A DNA stretch of 64,000 nt from CAWEQW01 sp963811365 (lineage in GTDB: Bacteria; Actinomycetota; Actinomycetes; Propionibacteriales; Nocardioidaceae). The position numbers were made by a program, and so were the translations under genes. The notes under the pieces are model-generated. The model did no database searches and was not told the origin of the DNA. It saw only the letters and a program-made list of their open reading frames with translations. The stretch is from NCBI GenBank assembly GCA_963811365.1, contig CAWEQW010000015.1, forward strand, positions 62,001 through 126,000, written 5' to 3'. Shown in pieces: positions 51,475 to 61,085 of the stretch. The first letter of the stretch is position 1, and each line of letters begins with the position of its first letter.

Positions 51475-51479
51475 GTGCC

Positions 51480-52289
51480 TCAGGGCGTGAGGGGCGAGGC
51501 CAGGAACGCGTAGACCCGGCTGTGGTCGCCGCGCACGACGACCGACCGGTGGTCCATCCCTGCCCGGCCCCACAGCAGCTGCAGCAGCACGGCGGCCGGC
51601 GCCTCGACGCGGTCCGCCTGCGGGTGGGCACGCTGCACCACGAGCGGCGGACCCTGGTACGCGTCGGGCTCCCGGTGCTGGGCCGGCGGCACCGGCCGGG
51701 GGCTCAGCGTCCACGCCCGGTCGACGTCGGTCGCCCTGATCGTCAGCGGGGCGGTGAGCACGGCGTCATGGCCCCGCTCGTGCATCCGCCGGAGCAGGAC
51801 CGTGAGCACCTCGTCCACCCCGTCGGCGGCGAGCACCGGCGAGAGGTCGGTGGTGCGGTGCTCGGCCTGGTCGAGGTCCACGAGGTGCATCAGCGTCTCG
51901 TGGAGCTGGCGGCGCGACCAGAAGCGCGCGACGCCGGCGCCGGACACGAAGGTCCAGCACGGCCGGTCGGGCGGCGTGCTCCGCAGCACCTCGAACAGGT
52001 CGCCGGCCTTGCCGACGTACCAGTCGGCGACCACCCGGTGGCGTCGGGAGTGCGGCTCGTCGTTCTGCTCCGCGGCGCGCTCGCCGGTCTCGACGATCGT
52101 CGCCGCCCAGGCGTGCGTGTTGCCGAGGTGAACGAGCAGGTCGTAGGTCGTCCAGCCACTGCAGGCCGGCACCGGAGCGTGCAGGTCGCAGCGCGCGAGC
52201 GCGGTCGCGAACCGGTCGGCGGCCCGGGGGAACGCGTCGACGTGGTCGACCCCGAGTGAGGTCCCCCCGTACGAGCTGGACGGGAGCAC
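51480..52289 (-). CDS. maleylpyruvate-isomerase-family mycothiol-dependent protein
   Basis: 269 residues of the DinB-like fold family: YDLLVHLGNTHAWAATIVE and SRRQLHETLMHLVDLDQAEH carry the histidines and acidic residue that bind metal in mycothiol-dependent enzymes. The C-terminal 100 residues form the SCP2-like domain common in this group. Reaction unknown. The GTG at 52289 is preceded by CATGAT with a six-base gap; other GTG codons are possible. Fits an organism that makes mycothiol (mshA at 55490). Confidence 0.83.
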   Translation of the reverse strand: MLPSSSYGGTSLGVDHVDAFPRAADRFATALARCDLHAPVPACSGWTTYDLLVHLGNTHAWAATIVETGERAAEQNDEPHSRRHRVVADWYVGKAGDLFEVLRSTPPDRPCWTFVSGAGVARFWSRRQLHETLMHLVDLDQAEHRTTDLSPVLAADGVDEVLTVLLRRMHERGHDAVLTAPLTIRATDVDRAWTLSPRPVPPAQHREPDAYQGPPLVVQRAHPQADRVEAPAAVLLQLLWGRAGMDHRSVVVRGDHSRVYAFLASPLTP

Positions 52290-52320
52290 ATGCCCATCAT
52301 GCCCCGACACGGGGCTCCGG

Positions 52321-52977
52321 TCAGGCGTCCAGCATGGACGTGTGCTCACCGGTCACCAGGTAGATCACCCGGCGGGCCAGCGACACGGCGTGGTCGGCGA
52401 TCCGCTCGTAGTAGCGGCCGAGCAGCGCGATGTCGACGGCGGGCTCCACGCCGTAGGCCCACGAGTCGCCGAGCATCAGCCGGAACGAGGACCGCCGCAG
52501 CTGGTCCATCTCCTCGTCCTTCTCCTCGAGCAGCCGGGCGCCGTCGACGTCGCGCTCGGCGATGATGGTGGCGACCGTGCCGACCATCTCCTCCGCGACG
52601 TGCGCCATCCGCTCGATCGTCGGGACGAGCTCGGCGGGCACGGCGCGGTCGGGCACCCGCAGCCGCGCCACCTTCGCGACGTGCACGGACAGGTCGCCCA
52701 TCCGCTCGAGGTCGGCGACCATGCGGAGCGCGGCGACCAGCATCCGCAGGTCCTTGGCGACCGGCTGCTGGAGCGCCAGGAGCTCGAAGGACTCGAGCTC
52801 GATCTTGTCGCGGGCGGCGTCGATCGCGAGGTCCTCGGAGATCACGCGCTCGGCCATCTCGGCGTCGGCCGTCAGCAGGGCGGTCGTCGCCTGGTCGACG
52901 GCGCGCTGGACCTCGCGGGTCATCAGCACCAGGTCGTCGACGGTCGAGTCCAGGCGTTCGAAGTAGGCGTTGCGCAT
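52321..52977 (-). CDS. phoU: phosphate-signalling protein PhoU
   Basis: 218 residues with two repeats of the PhoU three-helix unit, each with the E/D-rich signature: SEDLAIDAARDKIELESFEL and DLERMGDLSVHVAKVARL in the first, DIALLGRYYERIADHAVSLA in the second. It damps the phosphate two-component response. It is divergent from senX3-regX3, and a PHO-box-like direct repeat lies between. Confidence 0.95.
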   Translation of the reverse strand: MRNAYFERLDSTVDDLVLMTREVQRAVDQATTALLTADAEMAERVISEDLAIDAARDKIELESFELLALQQPVAKDLRMLVAALRMVADLERMGDLSVHVAKVARLRVPDRAVPAELVPTIERMAHVAEEMVGTVATIIAERDVDGARLLEEKDEEMDQLRRSSFRLMLGDSWAYGVEPAVDIALLGRYYERIADHAVSLARRVIYLVTGEHTSMLDA

Positions 52978-53016
52978 GCCTCCGAGGTTAGGTCATCGAG
53001 GTGACGGCACGGCGAC

Positions 53017-53038
53017 GGAGTCTGAACGGGTGGTGAAC
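53017..53038 (-). promoter_or_regulatory. PHO box-like direct repeat upstream of phoU
   Basis: Minus strand: GTTCACCACCC directly followed by GTTCAGACTCC, two 11-base units starting GTTCA, the spacing recognised by PhoP/RegX3 in actinobacteria. It lies 40-61 bp before phoU and 72-93 bp before senX3, so the system probably autoregulates. Confidence 0.68.
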
Positions 53039-53109
53039 AGTGGGAGAAGCCGCTGGTCAGACCGGTTGGCGCGGCGGTCCGGGGTTCCGGGGCTGCGTAC
53101 CATCAGAGC

Positions 53110-54285
53110 GTGGAACCCACCACGCAGGCCCTGCTCTTCGCGCTGCTCGGTGCAGTGCTGGGGGCGGGCGTCGTCCTGGCCTGGCGGGTCAGCGAGCACC
53201 AGCTGCACGCCGCGGCGGCCGTGGAGGAGCCGGCGGTGCCCGCGGGGATCGCCACGGTGCTCGGCGTGCTGCGCTCCAGCGCGCTCGTGGTCGACGAGAA
53301 GGACGAGGTCCTCAAGGCCTCCGCGCCGGCGCACGCCCTGGGCCTGGTGCGCGGCAACCGGCTGGTCGTCGACGAGCTCGCCGACCTGGTGCGCCAGGTA
53401 CGCCGGGACGGGCGGATCCGCGAGACCGAGCTGGTGCTGCCCCGCGGCCCGGTCGGCAAGCGGGCGCACGTCACCGCGCGAGTGGCGCCGCTGAGCAGCC
53501 GCCTGGTGCTCGCGCTGCTGGAGGACCGCACCCGGGAGCGCCGGGTGGAGGCGATCCGCCGGGACTTCGTGGCCAACGTCTCCCACGAGCTGAAGACCCC
53601 GGTGGGCGCGATCAAGCTGCTCGCCGAGGCCGTCCAGGAGGCCGCGGACGACCCGGAGGCGGTGACCCGCTTCGCCGGGCGCATGCAGACCGAGAGCGCG
53701 CGGCTGTCCAAGCTCGTGCAGCAGATCATCGAGCTGTCGCGGCTGCAGGGCGACGACCCGCTGGCCCACCCGACGCCCGTCGACGTCGACGAGGTGATCC
53801 ACCGCGCGATCGACCAGAGCACGATCGACGCCGAGAGCAGGCACATCGAGGTGGTCACCGACGGCGACCGGGGGCTCGTGGTGCTCGGCAGCGCCGACGA
53901 GGTGGCCCTCGCGCTCGGCAACCTGGTCGCGAACGCGGTCCTCTACTCCCCCGACCACAGCCGGGTGGTGGTCGGGGCCCGCGCGCACGACCTGATGGTC
54001 GAGCTGTGCGTCACCGACCAGGGCATCGGCATCCCCGCGTCCGAGCTGGACCGGATCTTCGAGCGCTTCTACCGCGTCGACCCGGCGCGGCACCGCTCCA
54101 CCGGCGGGACGGGCCTCGGCCTGTCGATCGTCAAGCACGTCGCCGCCTCGCACGGCGGTGACGTGCGGGTGTGGTCGGTGGAGGGCCAGGGCTCGACCTT
54201 CACGCTCAGCCTGCCCCGCAGGCAGAGCACGTCGTCGTACACCCCGAGCGCCAGCCCGGGCGCACCACAGGAGGCAACATCGTGA
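53110..54285 (+). CDS. senX3: SenX3/PhoR-type sensor histidine kinase
   Basis: 391 residues. One N-terminal transmembrane helix, a PAS-like segment (VVDEKDEVLKASAPAHALGL), then HisKA with FVANVSHELKTPVGAIKLLA (phospho-His) and HATPase motifs: LGNLVANAVLYS (N box), DQGIGIPASELDRIFERFYR (G1/F) and TGGTGLGLSIVKHV (G2). TACCAT (53098-53103) six bases before GTG 53110 suggests a leaderless start. It senses phosphate limitation together with PhoU. Overlaps regX3 by four bases. Confidence 0.94.
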   Translation: MEPTTQALLFALLGAVLGAGVVLAWRVSEHQLHAAAAVEEPAVPAGIATVLGVLRSSALVVDEKDEVLKASAPAHALGLVRGNRLVVDELADLVRQVRRDGRIRETELVLPRGPVGKRAHVTARVAPLSSRLVLALLEDRTRERRVEAIRRDFVANVSHELKTPVGAIKLLAEAVQEAADDPEAVTRFAGRMQTESARLSKLVQQIIELSRLQGDDPLAHPTPVDVDEVIHRAIDQSTIDAESRHIEVVTDGDRGLVVLGSADEVALALGNLVANAVLYSPDHSRVVVGARAHDLMVELCVTDQGIGIPASELDRIFERFYRVDPARHRSTGGTGLGLSIVKHVAASHGGDVRVWSVEGQGSTFTLSLPRRQSTSSYTPSASPGAPQEATS

Positions 54286-54959
54286 CCCGAGTGCTCGTCG
54301 TCGAGGACGAGGAGAGCTACAGCGACGCTCTGGCGTACATGCTGCGCAAGGAGGGGTTCGAGGTGGCGCTGGCCGGCACGGGCCCCGAGGGGCTCGCCGA
54401 GTTCGAGCGCGCCGGAGCCGACATCGTGCTGCTCGACCTGATGCTGCCCGGGATGCCCGGGACGGAGGTGTGCCGGCAGATCCGGGTGCAGTCGAACGTC
54501 CCGGTGATCATGGTCACCGCCAAGGACGGTGAGGTCGACAAGGTCGTCGGGCTGGAGCTCGGCGCCGACGACTACGTCACCAAGCCGTACTCCCCGCGCG
54601 AGCTGGTCGCCCGGATCCGCGCGGTGCTGCGCCGCGGCGCCGACGTCGAGCTGACGCCGGCGACCCTGGAGGCGGGTCCGGTGCGGATGGACGTCGAGCG
54701 GCACGTCGTGACCGTCAACGGCGAGAGCACCAGGCTGCCGCTCAAGGAGTTCGAGCTGCTGGAGATGTTCCTGCGCAACCCGGGGCGGGTGCTCACCCGC
54801 GGACAGCTCATCGACCGGGTGTGGGGGTCGGACTACGTCGGCGACACCAAGACGCTCGACGTGCACGTCAAGCGGCTGCGCGGCAAGATCGAGCCGGACC
54901 CGGCGGCGCCGAACCATCTCGTGACCGTGCGCGGGCTGGGCTACAAGCTGGAGGCCTGA
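54282..54959 (+). CDS. regX3: RegX3/PhoP-type response regulator (OmpR family)
   Basis: 225 residues. Receiver domain with VLVVEDEESYSDALAYML (acidic pocket), VLLDLMLPGMPG (phospho-Asp) and KPYSPRELVARI (Lys switch); the OmpR winged helix includes LPLKEFELLEMFLRNPGRVL and DTKTLDVHVKRLRGKIEPD. GTG 54282 has AGGAGG upstream and overlaps the kinase stop. Regulator of phosphate-starvation genes. Confidence 0.96.
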   Translation: MTRVLVVEDEESYSDALAYMLRKEGFEVALAGTGPEGLAEFERAGADIVLLDLMLPGMPGTEVCRQIRVQSNVPVIMVTAKDGEVDKVVGLELGADDYVTKPYSPRELVARIRAVLRRGADVELTPATLEAGPVRMDVERHVVTVNGESTRLPLKEFELLEMFLRNPGRVLTRGQLIDRVWGSDYVGDTKTLDVHVKRLRGKIEPDPAAPNHLVTVRGLGYKLEA

Positions 54960-54971
54960 CCGCCGCGCGGG

Positions 54972-55493
54972 TCAGTCCGCCGGCGGCGGGGGCGGCGCCT
55001 CGTCCCGCTCCAGCCAGCCCCGGAACGCCTCGAGGTTGCGGGTGGACTCCCCGCGCGAGCGACGCCACTCCCACTCCTTGCGGATCGAGGTGGCGAAGCC
55101 GAGCTCGAGGATCGTGTTGAACGACTCGTCGGCGTAGGTCAGCACCGAGCCCAGCAGCCGGTCGATCTCGTCGGCGGTCACCGAGGACAGCGGCAGCCGC
55201 CCGTCGAGGTAGATGTCGCCGGCGTGGTCGACGGCGAACGCGACGCCGTACAGCCGCAGGTTCCGCTCCAGGAGCCAGCGGTAGACGCGCTCGTGGTTCT
55301 CGTCGGGGTGCCGGGCCACGAACGCGTGCACCGAGAACGCGTGCTCGCCCACGTCGAGCCGGCACGGGGTCCGCAGCTTCTTCTCGCCCGGCAGCTCGAC
55401 GGTGAACATCCCGTCGCCGATCTCGGTCCACTCCAGGTCGCTGGCGCCGAGCGTGGCGCGGACCACCTCGACCCTGTCGTCGCGGGCGCTCAC
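54972..55493 (-). CDS. YbjN domain-containing protein
   Basis: 173 residues. YbjN fold: DGMFTVELPGEKKLRTPCRL, HAFVARHPDENHERVYRWLL and FAVDHAGDIYLDGRLPLSSV, then a charged tail. Paralogues act as type III secretion chaperone-like folds, but this one is uncharacterised. GTG 55493 overlaps the mshA stop (GTGA), so it is translationally coupled to mycothiol synthesis. Confidence 0.85.
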   Translation of the reverse strand: MSARDDRVEVVRATLGASDLEWTEIGDGMFTVELPGEKKLRTPCRLDVGEHAFSVHAFVARHPDENHERVYRWLLERNLRLYGVAFAVDHAGDIYLDGRLPLSSVTADEIDRLLGSVLTYADESFNTILELGFATSIRKEWEWRRSRGESTRNLEAFRGWLERDEAPPPPPAD

Positions 55494-56794
55494 CCGAGCG
55501 GGCCCGCGAGGTCGTCGCGTACGGCGGAGGCGGCGGCGCGGTAGACCGCCAGCGTGCGCTCGGCGGTGCGCTCCCAGGCGAACCCCCGGGCATGGCGTAC
55601 GGCGGCCTCCGCCATCGCGGACCGCAGCGCCGGCTGGTGCACGATGCGCTCGATCGCCCGCGCGTAGTCCTCGGGGTCGTGGCCCTCGACGAGCAGCCCG
55701 GAGACGCCGTCGCGCACCGCCGCCGTGAGCCCCCCGACGGCCGCGGCCACCACCGGCGTCCCGGTCGCCTGGGCCTCCACGGCGACCAGCCCGAAGGACT
55801 CGTTGTACGACGGGACGCAGACCAGCGTCGCCGCGGCGTACCAGTCCACGAGCACCCGCTGGGCCACCGGCGGCACGAAGCGCACCACGTCCTGCACGCC
55901 CAGCCGCACGGCCAGCTGCGCCAGCGCCTCGGGGTGCTCGAGCCCGCTGCCGGAGGGTCCGCCGACGACCGGCACGACCAGCCGCGAGCGCAGCGCCGGG
56001 TCGCGCGCCAGCATCCGCGCCACCGCGTGCAGCAGGACGTCGGGCGCCTTGAGCGGCTGGATCCGGCCGGCGAACAGCAGCACGACGGCGTCGAGCGGCA
56101 GGCCGAGCCGGGCCCGCGCGTCGGCGACCCCGACCGGCCGGAACACCGACAGGTCGACACCGGGATGCACCACCTCGACCCGCGAGGGGTCCGCTTCGTA
56201 GAGGTTGATCAGCTGCTTGACCTCGATGTCGGTGTTCGCGACGAGCATGTCGGCTGCGTCGACGACCTGCTGCTCGCCGATGACCCGGGCGGCGGGCTCG
56301 GGGTCGTCCCCCTCGGCGAGCAGCTCGTTCTTCACCTTCGCCATGGTGTGCATCGAGTGCACGAGCGGCACGCCCCACCGGTCGCGCATCAGCGCCCCCA
56401 CCTGGCCGGACAGCCAGTAGTGGGAGTGCACCACGTCGTACCATCCCTCGTCGTGGCGGGCCTCGGCGCGGAGCACCTCGCGGGCGAACACGCACAGCTG
56501 GGCGGGGAGCTCGGCCTTGGTGAGCCCCTCGAACGGACCGGCGTGGACGTGGTGCACGGTCACCCCCGGGAACGCCTCGACCGTGACGGGCAGCGCCGAG
56601 GACGTGGCGCGGGTGAACACGTCGACCGCGAGGCTCCGCTCGGCGAGCCGCTTGGCCAGCTCGACGACGTACACGTTCATCCCGCCGGCGTCCCCGGTGC
56701 CGGGCTGGTCCAGGGGCGAGGTGTGCACGCTGATCATCGCCACCCGCTCGAGCGCACGCGGGCTGCGCGACCCGCCGCGCTCAGCAGCAGTCAC
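55490..56794 (-). CDS. mshA: D-inositol-3-phosphate glycosyltransferase
   Basis: 434 residues, GT4. First step of mycothiol synthesis: transfers GlcNAc to inositol-3-phosphate. SVHTSPLDQPGTGDAGGMNV near the N terminus is the MshA acceptor signature; VHSHYWLSGQVGALMRDRW, FAGRIQPLKAPDVLLHAVAR and PSYNESFGLVAVEAQATGTP form the donor site. GTG 56794 has GGAGG upstream. The YbjN gene is coupled at its 3' end. Confidence 0.95.
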   Translation of the reverse strand: MTAAERGGSRSPRALERVAMISVHTSPLDQPGTGDAGGMNVYVVELAKRLAERSLAVDVFTRATSSALPVTVEAFPGVTVHHVHAGPFEGLTKAELPAQLCVFAREVLRAEARHDEGWYDVVHSHYWLSGQVGALMRDRWGVPLVHSMHTMAKVKNELLAEGDDPEPAARVIGEQQVVDAADMLVANTDIEVKQLINLYEADPSRVEVVHPGVDLSVFRPVGVADARARLGLPLDAVVLLFAGRIQPLKAPDVLLHAVARMLARDPALRSRLVVPVVGGPSGSGLEHPEALAQLAVRLGVQDVVRFVPPVAQRVLVDWYAAATLVCVPSYNESFGLVAVEAQATGTPVVAAAVGGLTAAVRDGVSGLLVEGHDPEDYARAIERIVHQPALRSAMAEAAVRHARGFAWERTAERTLAVYRAAASAVRDDLAGPLG

Positions 56795-57019
56795 GGTTGG
56801 CACACCTCCGAAGGACGACCCCCACGTCGATTGTGACCCATCCCGCCAACCCGGCCCGCCGGCCGGTCGGCGCACCGCCGTGCGGCCCCCCGCGGCGGGC
56901 TCGCATCCCGCCCGCCCGCGTGCCGGTGACGGCCGCCCGGAGCCCCGCGATCCCGGCTCCGGCGCGGCTCGGCCGCCCCGGGGCCGGACCGGTTGCGTGG
57001 TCTGGGCAGAATCGGCTGC

Positions 57020-57793
57020 ATGTCGACCACCACGCCGAGCTCGCCGAGCGGACCCACCAGGACGGCCGTCGTCACCGGCGCCAGCAGCGGGATCGGCGCG
57101 GCGACCGCCCGGCGCCTCGCCGCCGAGGGCTTCTCGGTCTTCTGTGCCGCCCGGCGGGCCGACCGGGTGCAGGCGCTGGCCGCCGAGATCGGCGGCACGG
57201 CGGTGCCGTGCGACGTCACCGACCCGGCTTCGGTGGCCGCGCTGGCCGAGCGTGTCGGGCCGCGGCTGGACGTGCTGGTGAACAACGCCGGCGGCGCGTT
57301 CGGCGCCGAGCCGGTCGCGCAGGCCGACCTCGACCAGTGGCGGGCGATGTTCGAGGTGAACGTCGTGGGGCTGGTCCAGGTCACCAAGGCGCTGCTGCCC
57401 GCCCTGCTCGCCACCGGGGCGGGGGTGGTGGTCAACGTCGGGTCGACCGCCGGGCGGGTCGCCTACGAGGGCGGCGGCGGCTACACCGTGGCCAAGCACG
57501 GCACCCAGGTCGTCTCGGAGACCCTGCGGCTGGAGCTGTACGACCAGCCGGTCCGGATCTGCGAGGTCGCGCCCGGCATGGTCCGCACCGACGAGTTCGC
57601 GCTGGTCCGCTTCGACGGCGACGCGGAGAAGGCCGAGTCCGTCTACGACGGCGTCGCCGAGCCGCTGGTGGCCGACGACGTCGCCGACGCGATCGTCTGG
57701 GTGGCGACCCGGCCGCCGCACGTCAACGTCGACGAGCTGGTGATCCGGCCGCGCGCGCAGGCCGCCCAGCACAAGGTGCACCGGACTCCCTGA
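57020..57793 (+). CDS. short-chain dehydrogenase/reductase
   Basis: 257 residues, classical SDR. Cofactor motif VVTGASSGIGAATARRL, NNAGG, catalytic NVGSTAG (Ser) and YTVAKHG (Tyr/Lys). CAARRADR after strand 2 suggests NADP preference. Most like NADP-dependent serine/3-hydroxy acid dehydrogenases. CAGAAT seven bases before ATG 57020 fits a leaderless transcript. Confidence 0.92.
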   Translation: MSTTTPSSPSGPTRTAVVTGASSGIGAATARRLAAEGFSVFCAARRADRVQALAAEIGGTAVPCDVTDPASVAALAERVGPRLDVLVNNAGGAFGAEPVAQADLDQWRAMFEVNVVGLVQVTKALLPALLATGAGVVVNVGSTAGRVAYEGGGGYTVAKHGTQVVSETLRLELYDQPVRICEVAPGMVRTDEFALVRFDGDAEKAESVYDGVAEPLVADDVADAIVWVATRPPHVNVDELVIRPRAQAAQHKVHRTP

Positions 57794-57859
57794 CCCGTCC
57801 GCGCTCCCGCCGCCGGTCCGCGCCGCGAGGCGGCCGCAGACGAACCTAGAGTGCGGGGT

Positions 57860-59660
57860 ATGGCGTCCCTGATCATGTCGCGTCGCGACCTCGACTTCCT
57901 GCTCTACGAGTGGCTCGACGTCGAGGCGCTGACCGCCCGCGATCGCTACCGGGACCACTCCCGGGAGACGTTCGAGGCGATCCTCGACCTCGCCGAGCAG
58001 ATCGCCACCGAGCACTTCGCGCCGCACAACCGGCTCAGCGACCTGCACGAGCCCGGCTGGTCGACGGGCGGGTCGAGGTGCTCCCCGAGGTCAAGGAGGC
58101 GCTGGACGCGTTCGCCAAGGCGGACCTCGTCGGCGCCGCGATGGACGCCGAGGTGGGCGGCCTGCAGCTGCCCCAGGCGGTCGTTCGGCGCCTGCATGGC
58201 CTGGTTCTACGCCGCCAACGTCTCCACCGCGGCGTACCCGCTGCTCACCGTCGGCAACGCCAACCTGCTCCTCGAGCTGGGTACGGCCGACCAGGTGGAG
58301 CGCTTCGTGCGGCCGATGGTCGAGGGCCGGTTCTTCGGCACGATGGCACTCTCCGAGCCGCAGGCCGGCTCCAGCCTGGCCGACATCACGACGAGGGCCG
58401 TGCCGCAGCCCGACGGGAGCTACCGGCTGTTCGGCCGCAAGATGTGGATCTCCGGAGGGGACCACGAGCTCGCCGAGAACATCGTGCACCTGGTGCTGGC
58501 CAGGATCCCCGGCAGCCCACCCGGCGTGCGCGGCATCTCGCTGTTCCTGGTGCCGAAGCACCTGGTGGACGAGGACGGCTCGCTCGGCGAGCGCAACGAC
58601 GTGGTGATCGCCGGGCTCAACCACAAGATGGGCTTCCGGGGCACCGTGAACACGATGCCGAACTTCGGCGAGGGCGCGTTCACGCCCGGGCGGCCGGCCG
58701 GGCGCGGTCGGCTACCTGGTCGGCGCCGCAGAACCGCGGGCTGGCCTGGATGTTCCAGATGATGAACGAGGCGCGGATCGGGGTCGGGCTCGGCGCGACC
58801 GCACTCGGCTACACCGGCTACCTCAAGTCGCGTGGACGTACGCCCGGAACCGGCCGCAGGGCCGGCCGCTCGGCGCCAAGGACCCGAGCAGCGCCGCAGG
58901 TGCCGATCATCGAGCACGCCGACGTCCGGCGGATGCTGCTGGCGCAGAAGTCGTACGTCGAGGGGGCGCTCGCCCTCAACCTGTACTGCGCGCGGCTCGT
59001 CGACGAGCAGCGCACCGCGCCGACCACCCGCGCGCGACCGCCCGCGCTGCTGCTCGACGTGCTGACCCCGATCGCCAAGAGCTGGCCGTCGCAGTGGTGC
59101 CTGGCGGCCAACGACCTCGCGATCCAGGTGCACGGCGGCGCCGGCTACACCCGCGACCACGACGTCGAGCAGCACTACCGCGACAACCGGCTCAACCCGA
59201 TCCACGAGGGCACCCACGGGATCCAGGCCCTGGACCTGCTCGGGCGCAAGCTGCTCGGCTCGGACGGCGCGGGCCTGCGGCTCCTGGTCGGCACCATCGC
59301 GGGACACCTCGAGCGCGCCGCGGGCGCCGGCGGACCTGCCGCACGGTACGCCGAGCAGCTCGCCGCCGCCTGCAACCGGCTCGTCGAGGTCACCGACCGC
59401 GCTGGGCCGCACTCGGGGACCCCGCCGAGAGGCTGGCCAACGCCAGCGTGCACCTCGAGGCCACCGGCCACGTCGTGCTGGCCTGGATCTGGCTGGAGCA
59501 GCTGCTGGCGGTCGGCGAGCGCACCGGCGACTTCTACGACGGCAAGCGTCTGGCCGCGCGGTACTTCTTCGGCTGGGAGCTTCCCCGCACCACCGCGTGG
59601 TTCGACCTGCTGGCCTCCGGCGACCGGACGCCGCAGGAGATGCGGCCCGACTGGTTCTGA
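57860..59660 (+). pseudogene. acyl-CoA dehydrogenase family gene broken by many frameshifts
   Basis: The three forward frames must be stitched to recover a roughly 600-residue FadE-type flavoprotein: MASLIMSRRDLDFLLYEW, then AMDAEVGGLQLPQAV, then WFYAANVSTAAYPLLTVGN and TMALSEPQAGSSLADITT, then AWMFQMMNEARIGVGLGATA, then AIQVHGGAGYTRDHDVEQHY, then LANASVHLEATGHVVLAW, stop at 59660. Shifts fall near 58055, 58186, 58690-58740, 58835-58900, possibly 59020-59045, and 59400. Amino-acid conservation within each piece is high, which favours indel sequencing error or very recent decay. TAGAGT seven bases upstream of ATG 57860 is an intact promoter element. Confidence 0.8.
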
Positions 59661-59671
59661 CCCCCGGGCCG

Positions 59672-61001
59672 CTAGCGGTCGATCAGCAGCGCGGCGAGCT
59701 CCTCGAGCTCCGGGGTGAGGTCCTGCTCCCCGACGGTCACCTCCTCCCCGTTCACCGAGAACGCGTAGACGAAGCGGTCCGGCTGCGGCGTCGACCCGGC
59801 CAGTCCTCGCAGGTCCACGTCGGAGAGGAGCTGCACGATCCGCGTGGAGCGGGGGTCCTCGCCGAGCGTCGCCTGCCCGGTCAGCACCCGCCCCGCCACG
59901 CCCCCCGAACGGCGCACGGCGACCGTCGCCGAGGCGGCCCCACCGCTGCTCCCGCCGGACGCCGCACCTCCGGCTCCGGCCAGCACTCCGACGGTCGTCC
60001 ACGCCTGCTCCACCGCCGTGCGCGCCTGGTCGGACACCGCGGCCGCGGCGGTCACGGTGGCCCGGGCGAACCCCGCGAAGTCGGTGTCCGCACCGATGCC
60101 CGAGGTGAGCGCGGCGTACCAGATCGGACCGGCCTGCTCCCACGCGTTGCCGCCGAGCGCCGTCGCGGCGAGGTAGAACGCCCGGTTGGGGATGCCCGAG
60201 TTGGTGTGCACGCCGCCGTTGTCGTCGCTGGTCTGCACGTAGTCCACCATGTCGCCGACCTGCGGGTCCTTGCCCAGGACGTCGTCGTCGTAGGCCGTGC
60301 CGGGCGCCGCCATCGACCGCAGCGCCGAGCCCTGGACCTGCGCGGTGAACAGCCCCTCTCCGATCAGCCAGTCGGCCTCCGCCGCCGACTGGCCGAGCAG
60401 CCGCTGCTTGACGCAGGAGCCGAAGACGTCGGAGACCGACTCGTTGAGCGCCCCGGGCTGGCCCTGGTAGGTCAGCCCCGCGGTGTACTGCGGTGACCGC
60501 GTGGCTGAGCTCGTGACCCAGCACGTCGACCGGCTTGGTGAACCGCAGGAACACCGTGCCGTCGCCGTCGCCGAACACGAGCTGCTGGCCGTCCCAGAAC
60601 GCGTTGTCGTAGTTCTGCTGGTAGTGCACGGTCGTGGTCACGGGGGCCCCCTTGGCGTCGTACGACGACCGGCCGAGGACCTCGCGGAAGTAGCCGAGCG
60701 ACGCCTCCACGCCGGCGTACGCCTCGTCGACGGCGGGGTCCCCGGAGTCCGGGTCGCCCTTGGTCCGGACCTCGGTCCCGGGCAGCGCGGAGCCGTTGTG
60801 GGCGGTGCAGACGGTCCAGGTCTCCGCGCTGGAGCCGTCCGGCCCCGCGGCGGGTGGCGGCGCGACGTCGCCGGCCCGCCGCGACCGCAGCTCGGCGTCG
60901 AGATCGAGGGTCCGGCGGAGCGCCCGGACGGTCGCGTCGTCGGGGTGTGCGGAGGCGATCCGCTCCAGCAGGAAGGGTGGGACGAAGCAGCATCGGGTCA
61001 T
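59672..61001 (-). CDS. protealysin-like M4 metallopeptidase with emfourin-like C-terminal domain (one frameshift)
   Basis: About 442 residues across a shift near 60492 (one extra G). The N-terminal CCFVPPFLLERI is the protealysin-type propeptide start, without a signal peptide. The M4 catalytic domain has VDVLGHELSHAVT (HExxH), ALNESVSDVFG (third ligand), and GGVHTNSGIPNRAFY. The last 100 residues, from VRRSGGVAGRVLT to PDRFVYAFSVNGEEVTV, resemble emfourin, the protein inhibitor of protealysins, here fused to the enzyme. The start is ATG 61001; no clear ribosome-binding site. Confidence 0.84.
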
Positions 61002-61085
61002 CCGAAAGGAGTACCGGGGAGCACCGACAAAGTAAAGAACGTGACCGGCCCACGAGCGTCCGTCCGATGTGCCACACTCGGCCCC

